A DNA stretch of 64,000 nucleotides, from positions 124,001-188,000 of the forward strand of contig JBHGNT010000006.1 in assembly GCA_043228905.1 (NCBI GenBank), read 5' to 3'. This DNA comes from Azolla caroliniana. Taxonomy: Eukaryota > Polypodiophyta. The position numbers were made by a program, and so were the translations under genes. Shown here one piece after another: positions 1 to 12,219 of the stretch (its first letter is position 1; every line of letters starts with the position of its first letter). The notes beneath the pieces are model-generated. The model was not told the DNA's origin and ran no database searches. It saw nothing but the letters and a program-made list of their open reading frames with translations.

Positions 1-77
1 TGAATGCTCAAATTTGGTAATTTCGTCATGTCTCTCGACCTGAGTTTCAAAATCTTGATTTTTTAATTCCATATCAT

Positions 78-94
78 AGCTAGCGTTGTTAGCT
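78..94 (+). repeat. Short dyad in nearly every monomer (example)
   Basis: Monomer positions 78-94 read AGCTAGC-GTT-GTTAGCT: 7-bp inverted arms around a 3-base loop, with a single mismatch that would be a G·T wobble. The arms pair perfectly in at least five monomers: AGCTAAC versions at 14496-14512, 54892-54908, 57562-57578 and 60588-60604, and a GCTAGCT right arm at 55248-55264. It could extrude as a small hairpin. Short dyads are described at several centromeres, but no function is demonstrated here. Confidence 0.6.
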
Positions 95-890
95 TCGATT
101 CGCATGTTTGTACACAAAAATCTAATATCACACGAGCCAGGTATGAACATTTTTATTTACCTACTAGCTCTTCTCAACTGAATGCTCAAATTTGGTAATT
201 TCGTCATGTCTCTCGACCTGAGTTTCAAAATCTTGATTTTTTAATTCCATATCATAGCTAGCGTTGTTAGCTTCGATTCGCATGTTTGTACACAAAAATC
301 TGATATCACACGAGCCAGGTATGAACATTTTTATTTACCTACTAGCTCTTCTTAACTCACTCCTCAAATTTGGTAATTACGTCATGTCTCTCGAGCTGAT
401 TTTCAAAATCTTGATTTTTTAATTGTATATGATAGCTAGCATTGTTAGCTTCCATTCGCATGTTTGAATACAAAAATCCGATATCACACGAGCCAGGTAT
501 GAACATTTTAATTTACTCAAGGACTCCTCTCAACTGACTCCTCAAATTTGGTAATTTCGTCATGTCTCTCGACCTGAGTTTCAGAATCTTGATTTTTTAA
601 TTCCATATCATAGCTAGCGTTGTTAGCTTCGATTCGCATGTTTGAATATAAAAATCCGATGTCACACGAGCCAGGTATGAACATTTTAATTTACCTACTA
701 GCTCTTCTCAACTCACTCCTCAAATTTGGTAATTTTGTCATGTCTCTCGACCTGAGTTTCAAAATCTTGATTTTTTAATTCCATATCATAGCTAGCGTTG
801 TTAGCTTCGATTCGCATGTTTGAACACAAAAATCCGATATCACACGAGCCAGGTATGAACATTTTAATTTCCCTACTAGCTCTTCTCAAC

Positions 891-1068
891 TCACTCCTCA
901 AATTTGGTAATTTCTTCATGTCTCTCGACCTGAGTTTCAAAATGTTGATTTTCTTATTCCATATCTTAGCTAGCGTTGTTAGCTTCGATTCGCCTGTTTG
1001 TACACAAAAATCCGATATCACACGAGCCAGGTATGAACATTTTAATTTACTTAAGGGCTCCTCTCAAC
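891..1068 (+). repeat. T-type monomer (TTTCTTCATG, TTTTCTTATT), first of ten
   Basis: This monomer type carries TTTCTTCATG near position 22, AATGTTGATT near 51, and TTTTCTTATT in place of the usual T-tract plus AATT. The last change removes a TAA stop that nearly all other monomers carry, so open frames of 67-107 codons appear by chance on both strands across it and its neighbours. The other nine begin at 6765, 11037, 12461, 13351, 14767, 17259, 18327, 21353 and 27405. None occurs right of 27.6 kb. This is a monomer subtype, not a gene. Confidence 0.85.
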
Positions 1069-1958
1069 TCACTCCTCAAATTTGGTAATTACGTCATGTC
1101 TCTCGACCGGAGTTTCAAAATCTTGATTTTTTAATTCCATATCATAGCTAGCGTTATTAGCTTCGATTTGCATGTTTGAACACAAATATCCGATATCACA
1201 CGAGCCAGGTATAAACATTTTTATTTACCTACTAGCTCTTCTTAACTCACTCCTCAAATTTGGTAATTACGTCATGTCTCTCGAGCTGATTTTCAAAATC
1301 TTGATTTTTTAATTCTATATGATAGCTAGCATTGTTAGCTTCCATTCGCATGTTTGAATACAAAAATCCGATATCACACGAGCCAGGTATGAACATTTTA
1401 ATTTACTCAAGGACTCCTCTCAACTAACTCCTCAAATTTGGTAATTTCGTCATGTCTCTCGACCTGAGTTTCAGAATCTTGATTTTTTAATTCCATATCA
1501 TAGCTAGCGTTGTTAGCTTCGATTCGCATGTTTGAATATAAAAATCCGATGTCACACGAGCCAGGTATGAACATTTTAATTTACCTACTAGCTCTTCTCA
1601 ACTCACTCCTCAAATTTGGTAATTTTGTCATGTCTCTCGACTTGAGTTTCAGAATCTTTATTTTTTAATTCCATATCATAGCTAGCGTTGTTAGCTTCGA
1701 TTCGCATGTTTGAACACAAAAATCCGATATCACACGAGCCAGGTATGAATATTTTAATTTACTCAAGGACTCCTCTCAACTGACTCCTCAAATTTGGTAA
1801 TTTCGTCATGTCTCTCGACCTGAGTTTCAGAATCTTGATTTTTTAATTCTATATGATAGCTAGCGTTGTTAGCTTCGATTCGCATGTTTGAACACAAAAA
1901 TCCGATATCACACGAGCCAGGTATGAACATTTTTATTTACCTACTAGCTCTTCTCAAC

Positions 1959-2136
1959 TCAATGCTCAAATTTGGTAATTTCGTCATGTCTCTCGACCTG
2001 AGTTTCAAAATCTTGATTTTTTAATTCCATATCATAGCTAGCGTTGTTAGCTTCGATTCGCATGTTTGAACACAAAAATCCGATATCACACGAGCCAGGT
2101 ATGAACATTTTTATTTACCTACTAGCTCTTCTCAAC
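1959..2136 (+). repeat. Reference monomer, repeated almost exactly by its neighbour
   Basis: This is a typical full 178-bp monomer. The next one (2137-2314) is identical to it up to about monomer position 150, where the two switch to different 3' linkers. Adjacent near-identical monomers suggest a single-monomer duplication, or a crossover within the monomer. Variable sites across the array cluster at monomer positions 1-8, 21-26, 36-45, 50, 67-76, 84, 94-101, 110-117, 121-127 and 152-172. The stretches between are nearly invariant. Confidence 0.85.
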
Positions 2137-2490
2137 TCAATGCTCAAATTTGGTAATTTCGTCATGTCTCTCGACCTGAGTTTCAAAATCTTGATTTTTT
2201 AATTCCATATCATAGCTAGCGTTGTTAGCTTCGATTCGCATGTTTGAACACAAAAATCCGATATCACACGAGCCAGGTATGAACATTTTAATTTACTTAA
2301 GGGCTCCTCTCAACTCAGTCCTCAAATTTGGTAATTACGTCATGTCTCTCGACCTGAGTTTCAAAATCTTGATTTTTTAATTCTATATGATAGCTAGCAT
2401 TGTTAGCTTCCATTCGCATGTTTGAATACAAAAATCGGATATCACACGAGCCAGGTATGAACATTTTAATTTACTCAAGGACTCCTCTCA

Positions 2491-5400
2491 ACTGACTCCT
2501 CAAATTCGGTAATTTCGTCATGTCTCTCGACCTGAGTTTCAGAATCTTGATTTTTTAATTCCATATCATAGCTAGCGTTGTTAGCTTCGATTCGCATGTT
2601 TGAATATAAAAATCCGATGTCACACGAGCCAGGTATGAACATTTTAATTTACCTACTAGCTCTTCTCAACTCACTCCTCAAATTTGGTAATTTTGTCATG
2701 TCTCTCGACCTGAGTTTTAGAATCTTGATTTTTTAATTCTATATGATAGCTAGCGTTGTTAGCTTCGATTCGCATGTTTGTACACAAAAATCTAATATCA
2801 CACGAGCCAGGTATGAACATTTTTATTTACCTACTAGCTCTTCTCAACTGAATGCTCAAATTTGGTAATTTCGTCATGTCTCTCGACCTGAGTTTCAAAA
2901 TCTTGATTTTTTAATTCCATATCATAGCTAGCGTTGTTAGCTTCGATTCGCATGTTTGTACACAAAAATCTGATATCACACGAGCCAGGTATGAACATTT
3001 TTATTTACCTACTAGCTCTTCTTAACTCACTCCTCAAATTTGGTAATTACGTCATGTCTCTCGAGCTGATTTTCAAAATCTTGATTTTTTAATTGTATAT
3101 GATAGCTAGCATTGTTAGCTTCCATTCGCATGTTTGAATACAAAAATCCGATATCACACGAGCCAGGTATGAACATTTTAATTTACTCAAGGACTCCTCT
3201 CAACTGACTCCTCAAATTTGGTAATTTCGTCATGTCTCTCGACCTGAGTTTCAGAATCTTGATTTTTTAATTCCATATCATAGCTAGCGTTGTTAGCTTC
3301 GATTCGCATGTTTGAATATAAAAATCCGATGTCACACGAGCCAGGTATGAACATTTTAATTTACCTACTAGCTCTTCTCAACTCACTCCTCAAATTTGGT
3401 AATTTTGTCATGTCTCTCGACCTGAGTTTCAGAATCTTGATTTTTTAATTCCATATCATAGCTAGCGTTGTTAGCTTCGATTCGCATGTTTGAACACAAA
3501 AATCCGATATCACACAAGCCAGGTATGAATATTTTTATTTACCTACTAGCTCTTCTCAACTGACTCCTCAAATTCGGTAATTTCGTCATGTCTCTCGACC
3601 TGAGTTTCAGAATCTTGATTTTTTAATTCCATATCATAGCTAGCGTTGTTAGCTTCGATTCGCATGTTTGAATATAAAAATCCGATGTCACACGAGCCAG
3701 GTATGAACATTTTAATTTACCTACTAGCTCTTCTCAACTCACTCCTCAAATTTGGTAATTTTGTCATGTCTCTCGACCTGAGTTTCAGAATCTTGATTTT
3801 TTAATTCTATATGATAGCTAGCGTTGTTAGCTTCGATTCGCATGTTTGTACACAAAAATCTAATATCACACGAGCCAGGTATGAACATTTTTATTTACCT
3901 ACTAGCTCTTCTCAACTGAATGCTCAAATTTGGTAATTTCGTCATGTCTCTCGACCTGAGTTTCAAAATCTTGATTTTTTAATTCCATATCATAGCTAGC
4001 GTTGTTAGCTTCGATTCGCATGTTTGTACACAAAAATCTGATATCACACGAGCCAGGTATGAACATTTTTATTTACCTACTAGCTCTTCTTAACTCACTC
4101 CTCAAATTTGGTAATTACGTCATGTCTCTCGAGCTGATTTTCAAAATCTTGATTTTTTAATTGTATATGATAGCTAGCATTGTTAGCTTCCATTCGCATG
4201 TTTGAATACAAAAATCCGATATCACACGAGCCAGGTATGAACATTTTAATTTACTCAAGGACTCCTCTCAACTGACTCCTCAAATTTGGTAATTTCGTCA
4301 TGTCTCTCGACCTGAGTTTCAGAATCTTGATTTTTTAATTCCATATCATAGCTAGCGTTGTTAGCTTCGATTCGCATGTTTGAATATAAAAATCCGATGT
4401 CACACGAGCCAGGTATGAACATTTTAATTTACCTACTAGCTCTTCTCAACTCACTCCTCAAATTTGGTAATTTTGTCATGTCTCTCGACCTGAGTTTCAG
4501 AATCCTGATTTTTTAATTCCATATCATAGCTAGCGTTGTTAGCTTCGATTCGCATGTTTGAACACAAAAATCCGATATCACACAAGCCAGGTATGAATAT
4601 TTTTATTTACCTACTAGCTCTTCTCAACTGACTCCTCAAATTCGGTAATTTCGTCATGTCTCTCGACCTGAGTTTCAGAATCTTGATTTTTTAATTCCAT
4701 ATCATAGCTAGCGTTGTTAGCTTCGATTCGCATGTTTGAATATAAAAATCCGATGTCACACGAGCCAGGTATGAACATTTTAATTTACCTACTAGCTCTT
4801 CTCAACTCACTCCTCAAATTTGGTAATTTTGTCATGTCTCTCGACCTGAGTTTCAGAATCTTGATTTTTTAATTCTATATGATAGCTAGCGTTGTTAGCT
4901 TCGATTCGCATGTTTGTACACAAAAATCTAATATCACACGAGCCAGGTATGAACATTTTTATTTACCTACTAGCTCTTCTCAACTGAATGCTCAAATTTG
5001 GTAATTTCGTCATGTCTCTCGACCTGAGTTTCAAAATCTTGATTTTTTAATTCCATATCATAGCTAGCGTTGTTAGCTTCGATTCGCATGTTTGTACACA
5101 AAAATCTGATATCACACGAGCCAGGTATGAACATTTTTATTTACCTACTAGCTCTTCTTAACTCACTCCTCAAATTTGGTAATTACGTCATGTCTCTCGA
5201 GCTGATTTTCAAAATCTTGATTTTTTAATTGTATATGATAGCTAGCATTGTTAGCTTCCATTCGCATGTTTGAATACAAAAATCCGATATCACACGAGCC
5301 AGGTATGAACATTTTAATTTACTCAAGGACTCCTCTCAACTGACTCCTCAAATTTGGTAATTTCGTCATGTCTCTCGACCTGAGTTTCAGAATCTTGATT

Positions 5401-5694
5401 TTTTAATTCCATATCATAGCTAGCGTTGTTAGCTTCGATTCGCATGTTTGAATATAAAAATCCGATGTCACACGAGCCAGGTATGAACATTTTAATTTAC
5501 CTACTAGCTCTTCTCAACTCACTCCTCAAATTTGGTAATTTTGTCATGTCTCTCGACCTGAGTTTCAGAATCTTGATTTTTTAATTCCATATCATAGCTA
5601 GCGTTGTTAGCTTCGATTCGCATGTTTGAACACAAAAATCCGATATCACACAAGCCAGGTATGAATATTTTTATTTACCTACTAGCTCTTCTCA
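2491..5694 (+). repeat. 6-mer HOR (1,068 bp) in three tandem copies
   Basis: The copies are about 2491-3558, 3559-4626 and 4627-5694. The TAATAT variant sits at 2793, 3861 and 4929. The AATTCGG variant sits at 2503, 3571 and 4639 and is missing one step later at 5707, which marks the right edge. CACACAAGCC recurs with the same 1,068-bp step. The middle copy carries a private AATCCTGATT change at 4501. Each copy contains one CGAGCTGAT (XhoI-site) monomer and one monomer ending in the CTCAAGGACTCC linker. Confidence 0.9.
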
Positions 5695-6832
5695 ACTGAC
5701 TCCTCAAATTTGGTAATTTCGTCATGTCTCTCGACCTGAGTTTCAAAATCTTGATTTTTTAATTCTATATGATAGCTAGCGTTGTTAGCTTCGATTCGCA
5801 TGTTTGAACACAAAAATCCAATATCACACGAGCCAGGTATGAACATTTTTATTTACCTACTAGCTCTTCTCAACTCAATGCTCAAATTTGGTAATTTCGT
5901 CATGTCTCTCGACCTGAGTTTCAAAATCTTGATTTTTTAATTCCATATCATAGCTAGCGTGGTTAGCTTCGATTCGCATGTTTGAACACAAAAATCCGAT
6001 ATCACACGAGCCAGGTATGAACATTTTAATTTACTTAAGGGCTCCTCTCAACTCACTCCTCAAATTTGGTAATTACGTCATGTCTCTCGACCTGAGTTTC
6101 AAAATATTGATTTTTTAATTCTATATGATAGCTAGCATTGTTAGCTTCCATTCGCATGTTTGAATACAAAAATCGGATATCACACGAGCCAGGTATGAAC
6201 ATTTTAATTTACTCAAGGACTCCTCTCAACTGACTCCTCAAATTTGGTAATTTCGTCATGTCTCTCGACCTGAGTTTCAGAATCTTGATTTTTTAATTCC
6301 ATATCATAGCTAGCGTTGTTAGCTTCGATTCGCATGTTTGAATATAAAAATCCGATGTCACACGAGCCAGGTATGAACATTTTAATTTACCTACTAGCTC
6401 TTCTCAACTCACTCCTCAAATTTGGTAATTTTGTCATGTCTCTCGACCTGAGTTTCAAAATCTTGATTTTTTAATTCCATATCATAGCTAGCGTTGTTAG
6501 CTTCGATTCGCATGTTTGAATATAAAAATCCGATGTCACACGAGCCAGGTATGAACATTTTGATTTACCTACTAGCTCTTCTCAACTCACTCCTCAAATT
6601 TGGTAATTTCGTCATGTCTCTCGACCTGAGTTTCACAATCTTGATTTTTTAATTCCATATCATAGCTAGCATTGTTAGCTTCGATTCGCATGTTTGAACA
6701 CAAAAATCCGATATCACACGAGCCAGGTATGAACATTTTAATTTCCCTACTAGCTCTTCTCAACTCACTCCTCAAATTTGGTAATTTCTTCATGTCTCTC
6801 GACCTGAGTTTCAAAATGTTGATTTTCTTATT
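2561..6832 (+). repeat. 24-mer HOR (4,272 bp), copy 1
   Basis: This unit contains most of the triplicated 6-mer plus a tail of about 6.4 monomers with rare markers: AGCGTGGTTAGC near 5955, AAAATATTGA at 6101 and TTTTGATTTACC near 6559. All of these recur exactly 4,272 bp downstream, as do GAGTTTTAGAATC near 2713 and the private AATCCTGATT of 4501. The junction with copy 2 lies within about 6833-6870, where a T-type monomer switches to one with GAATATAAAA. All diagnostic sites I compared agree, so the duplication looks recent. Confidence 0.88.
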
Positions 6833-9800
6833 CCATATCATAGCTAGCGTTGTTAGCTTCGATTCGCATGTTTGAATATAAAAATCCGATGTCACACGAG
6901 CCAGGTATGAACATTTTAATTTACCTACTAGCTCTTCTCAACTCACTCCTCAAATTTGGTAATTTTGTCATGTCTCTCGACCTGAGTTTTAGAATCTTGA
7001 TTTTTTAATTCTATATGATAGCTAGCGTTGTTAGCTTCGATTCGCATGTTTGTACACAAAAATCTAATATCACACGAGCCAGGTATGAACATTTTTATTT
7101 ACCTACTAGCTCTTCTCAACTGAATGCTCAAATTTGGTAATTTCGTCATGTCTCTCGACCTGAGTTTCAAAATCTTGATTTTTTAATTCCATATCATAGC
7201 TAGCGTTGTTAGCTTCGATTCGCATGTTTGTACACAAAAATCTGATATCACACGAGCCAGGTATGAACATTTTTATTTACCTACTAGCTCTTCTTAACTC
7301 ACTCCTCAAATTTGGTAATTACGTCATGTCTCTCGAGCTGATTTTCAAAATCTTGATTTTTTAATTGTATATGATAGCTAGCATTGTTAGCTTCCATTCG
7401 CATGTTTGAATACAAAAATCCGATATCACACGAGCCAGGTATGAACATTTTAATTTACTCAAGGACTCCTCTCAACTGACTCCTCAAATTTGGTAATTTC
7501 GTCATGTCTCTCGACCTGAGTTTCAGAATCTTGATTTTTTAATTCCATATCATAGCTAGCGTTGTTAGCTTCGATTCGCATGTTTGAATATAAAAATCCG
7601 ATGTCACACGAGCCAGGTATGAACATTTTAATTTACCTACTAGCTCTTCTCAACTCACTCCTCAAATTTGGTAATTTTGTCATGTCTCTCGACCTGAGTT
7701 TCAGAATCTTGATTTTTTAATTCCATATCATAGCTAGCGTTGTTAGCTTCGATTCGCATGTTTGAACACAAAAATCCGATATCACACAAGCCAGGTATGA
7801 ATATTTTTATTTACCTACTAGCTCTTCTCAACTGACTCCTCAAATTCGGTAATTTCGTCATGTCTCTCGACCTGAGTTTCAGAATCTTGATTTTTTAATT
7901 CCATATCATAGCTAGCGTTGTTAGCTTCGATTCGCATGTTTGAATATAAAAATCCGATGTCACACGAGCCAGGTATGAACATTTTAATTTACCTACTAGC
8001 TCTTCTCAACTCACTCCTCAAATTTGGTAATTTTGTCATGTCTCTCGACCTGAGTTTCAGAATCTTGATTTTTTAATTCTATATGATAGCTAGCGTTGTT
8101 AGCTTCGATTCGCATGTTTGTACACAAAAATCTAATATCACACGAGCCAGGTATGAACATTTTTATTTACCTACTAGCTCTTCTCAACTGAATGCTCAAA
8201 TTTGGTAATTTCGTCATGTCTCTCGACCTGAGTTTCAAAATCTTGATTTTTTAATTCCATATCATAGCTAGCGTTGTTAGCTTCGATTCGCATGTTTGTA
8301 CACAAAAATCTGATATCACACGAGCCAGGTATGAACATTTTTATTTACCTACTAGCTCTTCTTAACTCACTCCTCAAATTTGGTAATTACGTCATGTCTC
8401 TCGAGCTGATTTTCAAAATCTTGATTTTTTAATTGTATATGATAGCTAGCATTGTTAGCTTCCATTCGCATGTTTGAATACAAAAATCCGATATCACACG
8501 AGCCAGGTATGAACATTTTAATTTACTCAAGGACTCCTCTCAACTGACTCCTCAAATTTGGTAATTTCGTCATGTCTCTCGACCTGAGTTTCAGAATCTT
8601 GATTTTTTAATTCCATATCATAGCTAGCGTTGTTAGCTTCGATTCGCATGTTTGAATATAAAAATCCGATGTCACACGAGCCAGGTATGAACATTTTAAT
8701 TTACCTACTAGCTCTTCTCAACTCACTCCTCAAATTTGGTAATTTTGTCATGTCTCTCGACCTGAGTTTCAGAATCCTGATTTTTTAATTCCATATCATA
8801 GCTAGCGTTGTTAGCTTCGATTCGCATGTTTGAACACAAAAATCCGATATCACACAAGCCAGGTATGAATATTTTTATTTACCTACTAGCTCTTCTCAAC
8901 TGACTCCTCAAATTCGGTAATTTCGTCATGTCTCTCGACCTGAGTTTCAGAATCTTGATTTTTTAATTCCATATCATAGCTAGCGTTGTTAGCTTCGATT
9001 CGCATGTTTGAATATAAAAATCCGATGTCACACGAGCCAGGTATGAACATTTTAATTTACCTACTAGCTCTTCTCAACTCACTCCTCAAATTTGGTAATT
9101 TTGTCATGTCTCTCGACCTGAGTTTCAGAATCTTGATTTTTTAATTCTATATGATAGCTAGCGTTGTTAGCTTCGATTCGCATGTTTGTACACAAAAATC
9201 TAATATCACACGAGCCAGGTATGAACATTTTTATTTACCTACTAGCTCTTCTCAACTGAATGCTCAAATTTGGTAATTTCGTCATGTCTCTCGACCTGAG
9301 TTTCAAAATCTTGATTTTTTAATTCCATATCATAGCTAGCGTTGTTAGCTTCGATTCGCATGTTTGTACACAAAAATCTGATATCACACGAGCCAGGTAT
9401 GAACATTTTTATTTACCTACTAGCTCTTCTTAACTCACTCCTCAAATTTGGTAATTACGTCATGTCTCTCGAGCTGATTTTCAAAATCTTGATTTTTTAA
9501 TTGTATATGATAGCTAGCATTGTTAGCTTCCATTCGCATGTTTGAATACAAAAATCCGATATCACACGAGCCAGGTATGAACATTTTAATTTACTCAAGG
9601 ACTCCTCTCAACTGACTCCTCAAATTTGGTAATTTCGTCATGTCTCTCGACCTGAGTTTCAGAATCTTGATTTTTTAATTCCATATCATAGCTAGCGTTG
9701 TTAGCTTCGATTCGCATGTTTGAATATAAAAATCCGATGTCACACGAGCCAGGTATGAACATTTTAATTTACCTACTAGCTCTTCTCAACTCACTCCTCA

Positions 9801-11104
9801 AATTTGGTAATTTTGTCATGTCTCTCGACCTGAGTTTCAGAATCTTGATTTTTTAATTCCATATCATAGCTAGCGTTGTTAGCTTCGATTCGCATGTTTG
9901 AACACAAAAATCCGATATCACACAAGCCAGGTATGAATATTTTTATTTACCTACTAGCTCTTCTCAACTGACTCCTCAAATTTGGTAATTTCGTCATGTC
10001 TCTCGACCTGAGTTTCAAAATCTTGATTTTTTAATTCTATATGATAGCTAGCGTTGTTAGCTTCGATTCGCATGTTTGAACACAAAAATCCAATATCACA
10101 CGAGCCAGGTATGAACATTTTTATTTACCTACTAGCTCTTCTCAACTCAATGCTCAAATTTGGTAATTTCGTCATGTCTCTCGACCTGAGTTTCAAAATC
10201 TTGATTTTTTAATTCCATATCATAGCTAGCGTGGTTAGCTTCGATTCGCATGTTTGAACACAAAAATCCGATATCACACGAGCCAGGTATGAACATTTTA
10301 ATTTACTTAAGGGCTCCTCTCAACTCACTCCTCAAATTTGGTAATTACGTCATGTCTCTCGACCTGAGTTTCAAAATATTGATTTTTTAATTCTATATGA
10401 TAGCTAGCATTGTTAGCTTCCATTCGCATGTTTGAATACAAAAATCGGATATCACACGAGCCAGGTATGAACATTTTAATTTACTCAAGGACTCCTCTCA
10501 ACTGACTCCTCAAATTTGGTAATTTCGTCATGTCTCTCGACCTGAGTTTCAGAATCTTGATTTTTTAATTCCATATCATAGCTAGCGTTGTTAGCTTCGA
10601 TTCGCATGTTTGAATATAAAAATCCGATGTCACACGAGCCAGGTATGAACATTTTAATTTACCTACTAGCTCTTCTCAACTCACTCCTCAAATTTGGTAA
10701 TTTTGTCATGTCTCTCGACCTGAGTTTCAAAATCTTGATTTTTTAATTCCATATCATAGCTAGCGTTGTTAGCTTCGATTCGCATGTTTGAATATAAAAA
10801 TCCGATGTCACACGAGCCAGGTATGAACATTTTGATTTACCTACTAGCTCTTCTCAACTCACTCCTCAAATTTGGTAATTTCGTCATGTCTCTCGACCTG
10901 AGTTTCACAATCTTGATTTTTTAATTCCATATCATAGCTAGCATTGTTAGCTTCGATTCGCATGTTTGAACACAAAAATCCGATATCACACGAGCCAGGT
11001 ATGAACATTTTAATTTCCCTACTAGCTCTTCTCAACTCACTCCTCAAATTTGGTAATTTCTTCATGTCTCTCGACCTGAGTTTCAAAATGTTGATTTTCT
11101 TATT
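6833..11104 (+). repeat. 24-mer HOR (4,272 bp), copy 2
   Basis: This repeats copy 1 at an offset of 24 monomers, including the internal 6-mer copies (starts near 7831 and 8899; the first is cut at its left by the 24-mer junction). Shared rare markers are TAATAT at 7065, 8133 and 9201, AATCCTGATT near 8773, GTGGTTAGC at 10231, AAAATATTGA at 10373 and TTTTGATT near 10831. Identity continues to about 11141. There copy 1 enters a GAATATAAAA monomer while this copy continues with GTACACAAAA. Confidence 0.88.
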
Positions 11105-12219
11105 CCATATCATAGCTAGCGTTGTTAGCTTCGATTCGCATGTTTGTACACAAAAATCCGATATCACACGAGCCAGGTATGAACATTTTTATTTACTCAA
11201 GGGTTCCTCTCAACTCACTCCTCAAATTTGGTAATTACGTCATGTCTCTCGACCTGAGTTTCAAAATCTTGATTTTTTAATTCCATATCATAGCTAGCGT
11301 TGTTAGCTTCGATTTGCATGTTTGAACACAAATATCCGATATCACACGAGCCAGGTATGAACATTTTTATTTACCTACTAGCTCTTCTTAACTCACTCCT
11401 CAAATTTGGTAATTACGTCATGTCTCTCGAGCTGATTTTCAAAATCTTGATTTTTTAATTCTATATGATAGCTAGCATTGTTAGCTTCCATTCGCATGTT
11501 TGAATACAAAAATCCGATATCACACGAGCCAGGTATGAACATTTTAATTTACTCAAGGACTCCTCTCAACTAACTCCTCAAATTCGGTAATTTCGTCATG
11601 TCTCTCGACCTGAGTTTCAGAATCTTGATTTTTTAATTCCATATCATAGCTAGCGTTGTTAGCTTCGATTCGCATGTTTGAATATAAAAATCCGATGTCA
11701 CACGAGCCAGGTATGAACATTTTAATTTACCTACTAGCTCTTCTCAACTCACTCCTCAAATTTGGTAATTTTGTCATGTCTCTCGACCTGAGTTTCAGAA
11801 TCTTGATTTTTTAATTCTATATGATAGCTAGCGTTGTTAGCTTCGATTCGCATGTTTGTACACAAAAATCTAATATCACACGAGCCAGGTATGAACATTT
11901 TTATTTACCTACTAGCTCTTCTCAACTGAATGCTCAAATTTGGTAATTTCGTCATGTCTCTCGACCTGAGTTTCAAAATCTTGATTTTTTAATTCCATAT
12001 CATAGCTAGCGTTGTTAGCTTCGATTCGCATGTTTGTACACAAAAATCTGATATCACACGAGCCAGGTATGAACATTTTTATTTACCTACTAGCTCTTCT
12101 TAACTCACTCCTCAAATTTGGTAATTACGTCATGTCTCTCGAGCTGATTTTCAAAATCTTGATTTTTTAATTGTATATGATAGCTAGCATTGTTAGCTTC
12201 CATTCGCATGTTTGAATAC
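11105..12219 (+). repeat. Mixed monomers between 24-mer and 5-mer blocks
   Basis: About six monomers. The left part resembles 996-1240. The part from about 11570 to 12220 resembles one 6-mer unit (AATTCGG at 11583, TAATAT at 11871, TGTATATG near 12173). It appears to be a displaced fragment of the left-hand HOR family. No gene is seen. Confidence 0.8.

Larger units (their letters stand above)
1..2490 (+). repeat. Mixed monomer region left of the first HOR
   Basis: Fourteen monomers of several variant types with no complete tandem HOR. About 179-713 matches 2849-3383 (offset 15 monomers). The monomers at 357 and 1247 share the CGAGCTGAT variant and are 5 monomers apart. Around 996-1240 the pattern resembles 11142-11386 (offset 57 monomers), including the shared GATTTGCATG and AAATATCC variants. 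Monomers 1-178 and 179-356 are near-identical neighbours that differ at position 123 (TAATAT against TGATAT) and at their 3' ends. No gene or unique sequence is present. Confidence 0.85.

Noticed and set aside
94-140. CENP-B box
   Set aside because: TTCGATTCGCATG lacks the required A and CGGG. On the other strand, CCG and CGAG are separated by one base too many and the central T is absent. No monomer I read fits the motif.
1-178. Identity with Arabidopsis CEN178 or human alpha satellite
   Set aside because: Length is similar, but the conserved words of this monomer do not resemble what I know of either family. No family name is assigned.
713-1088. Overlapping open frames of about 96-102 codons on both strands
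   Set aside because: They lie across a T-type monomer that has lost a stop codon, and the same frames recur wherever that subtype occurs. The + and - frames are merely complementary satellite sequence with no recognisable domain. They are not genes.
6587-6895. Recurrent minus-strand 97-107 codon frame (also near 10859, 14604, 17066 and 21175)
   Set aside because: It is the same satellite reading each time. It ends in the neighbouring monomer, and its ends shift with local point variants. There is no sign of selection on codons.
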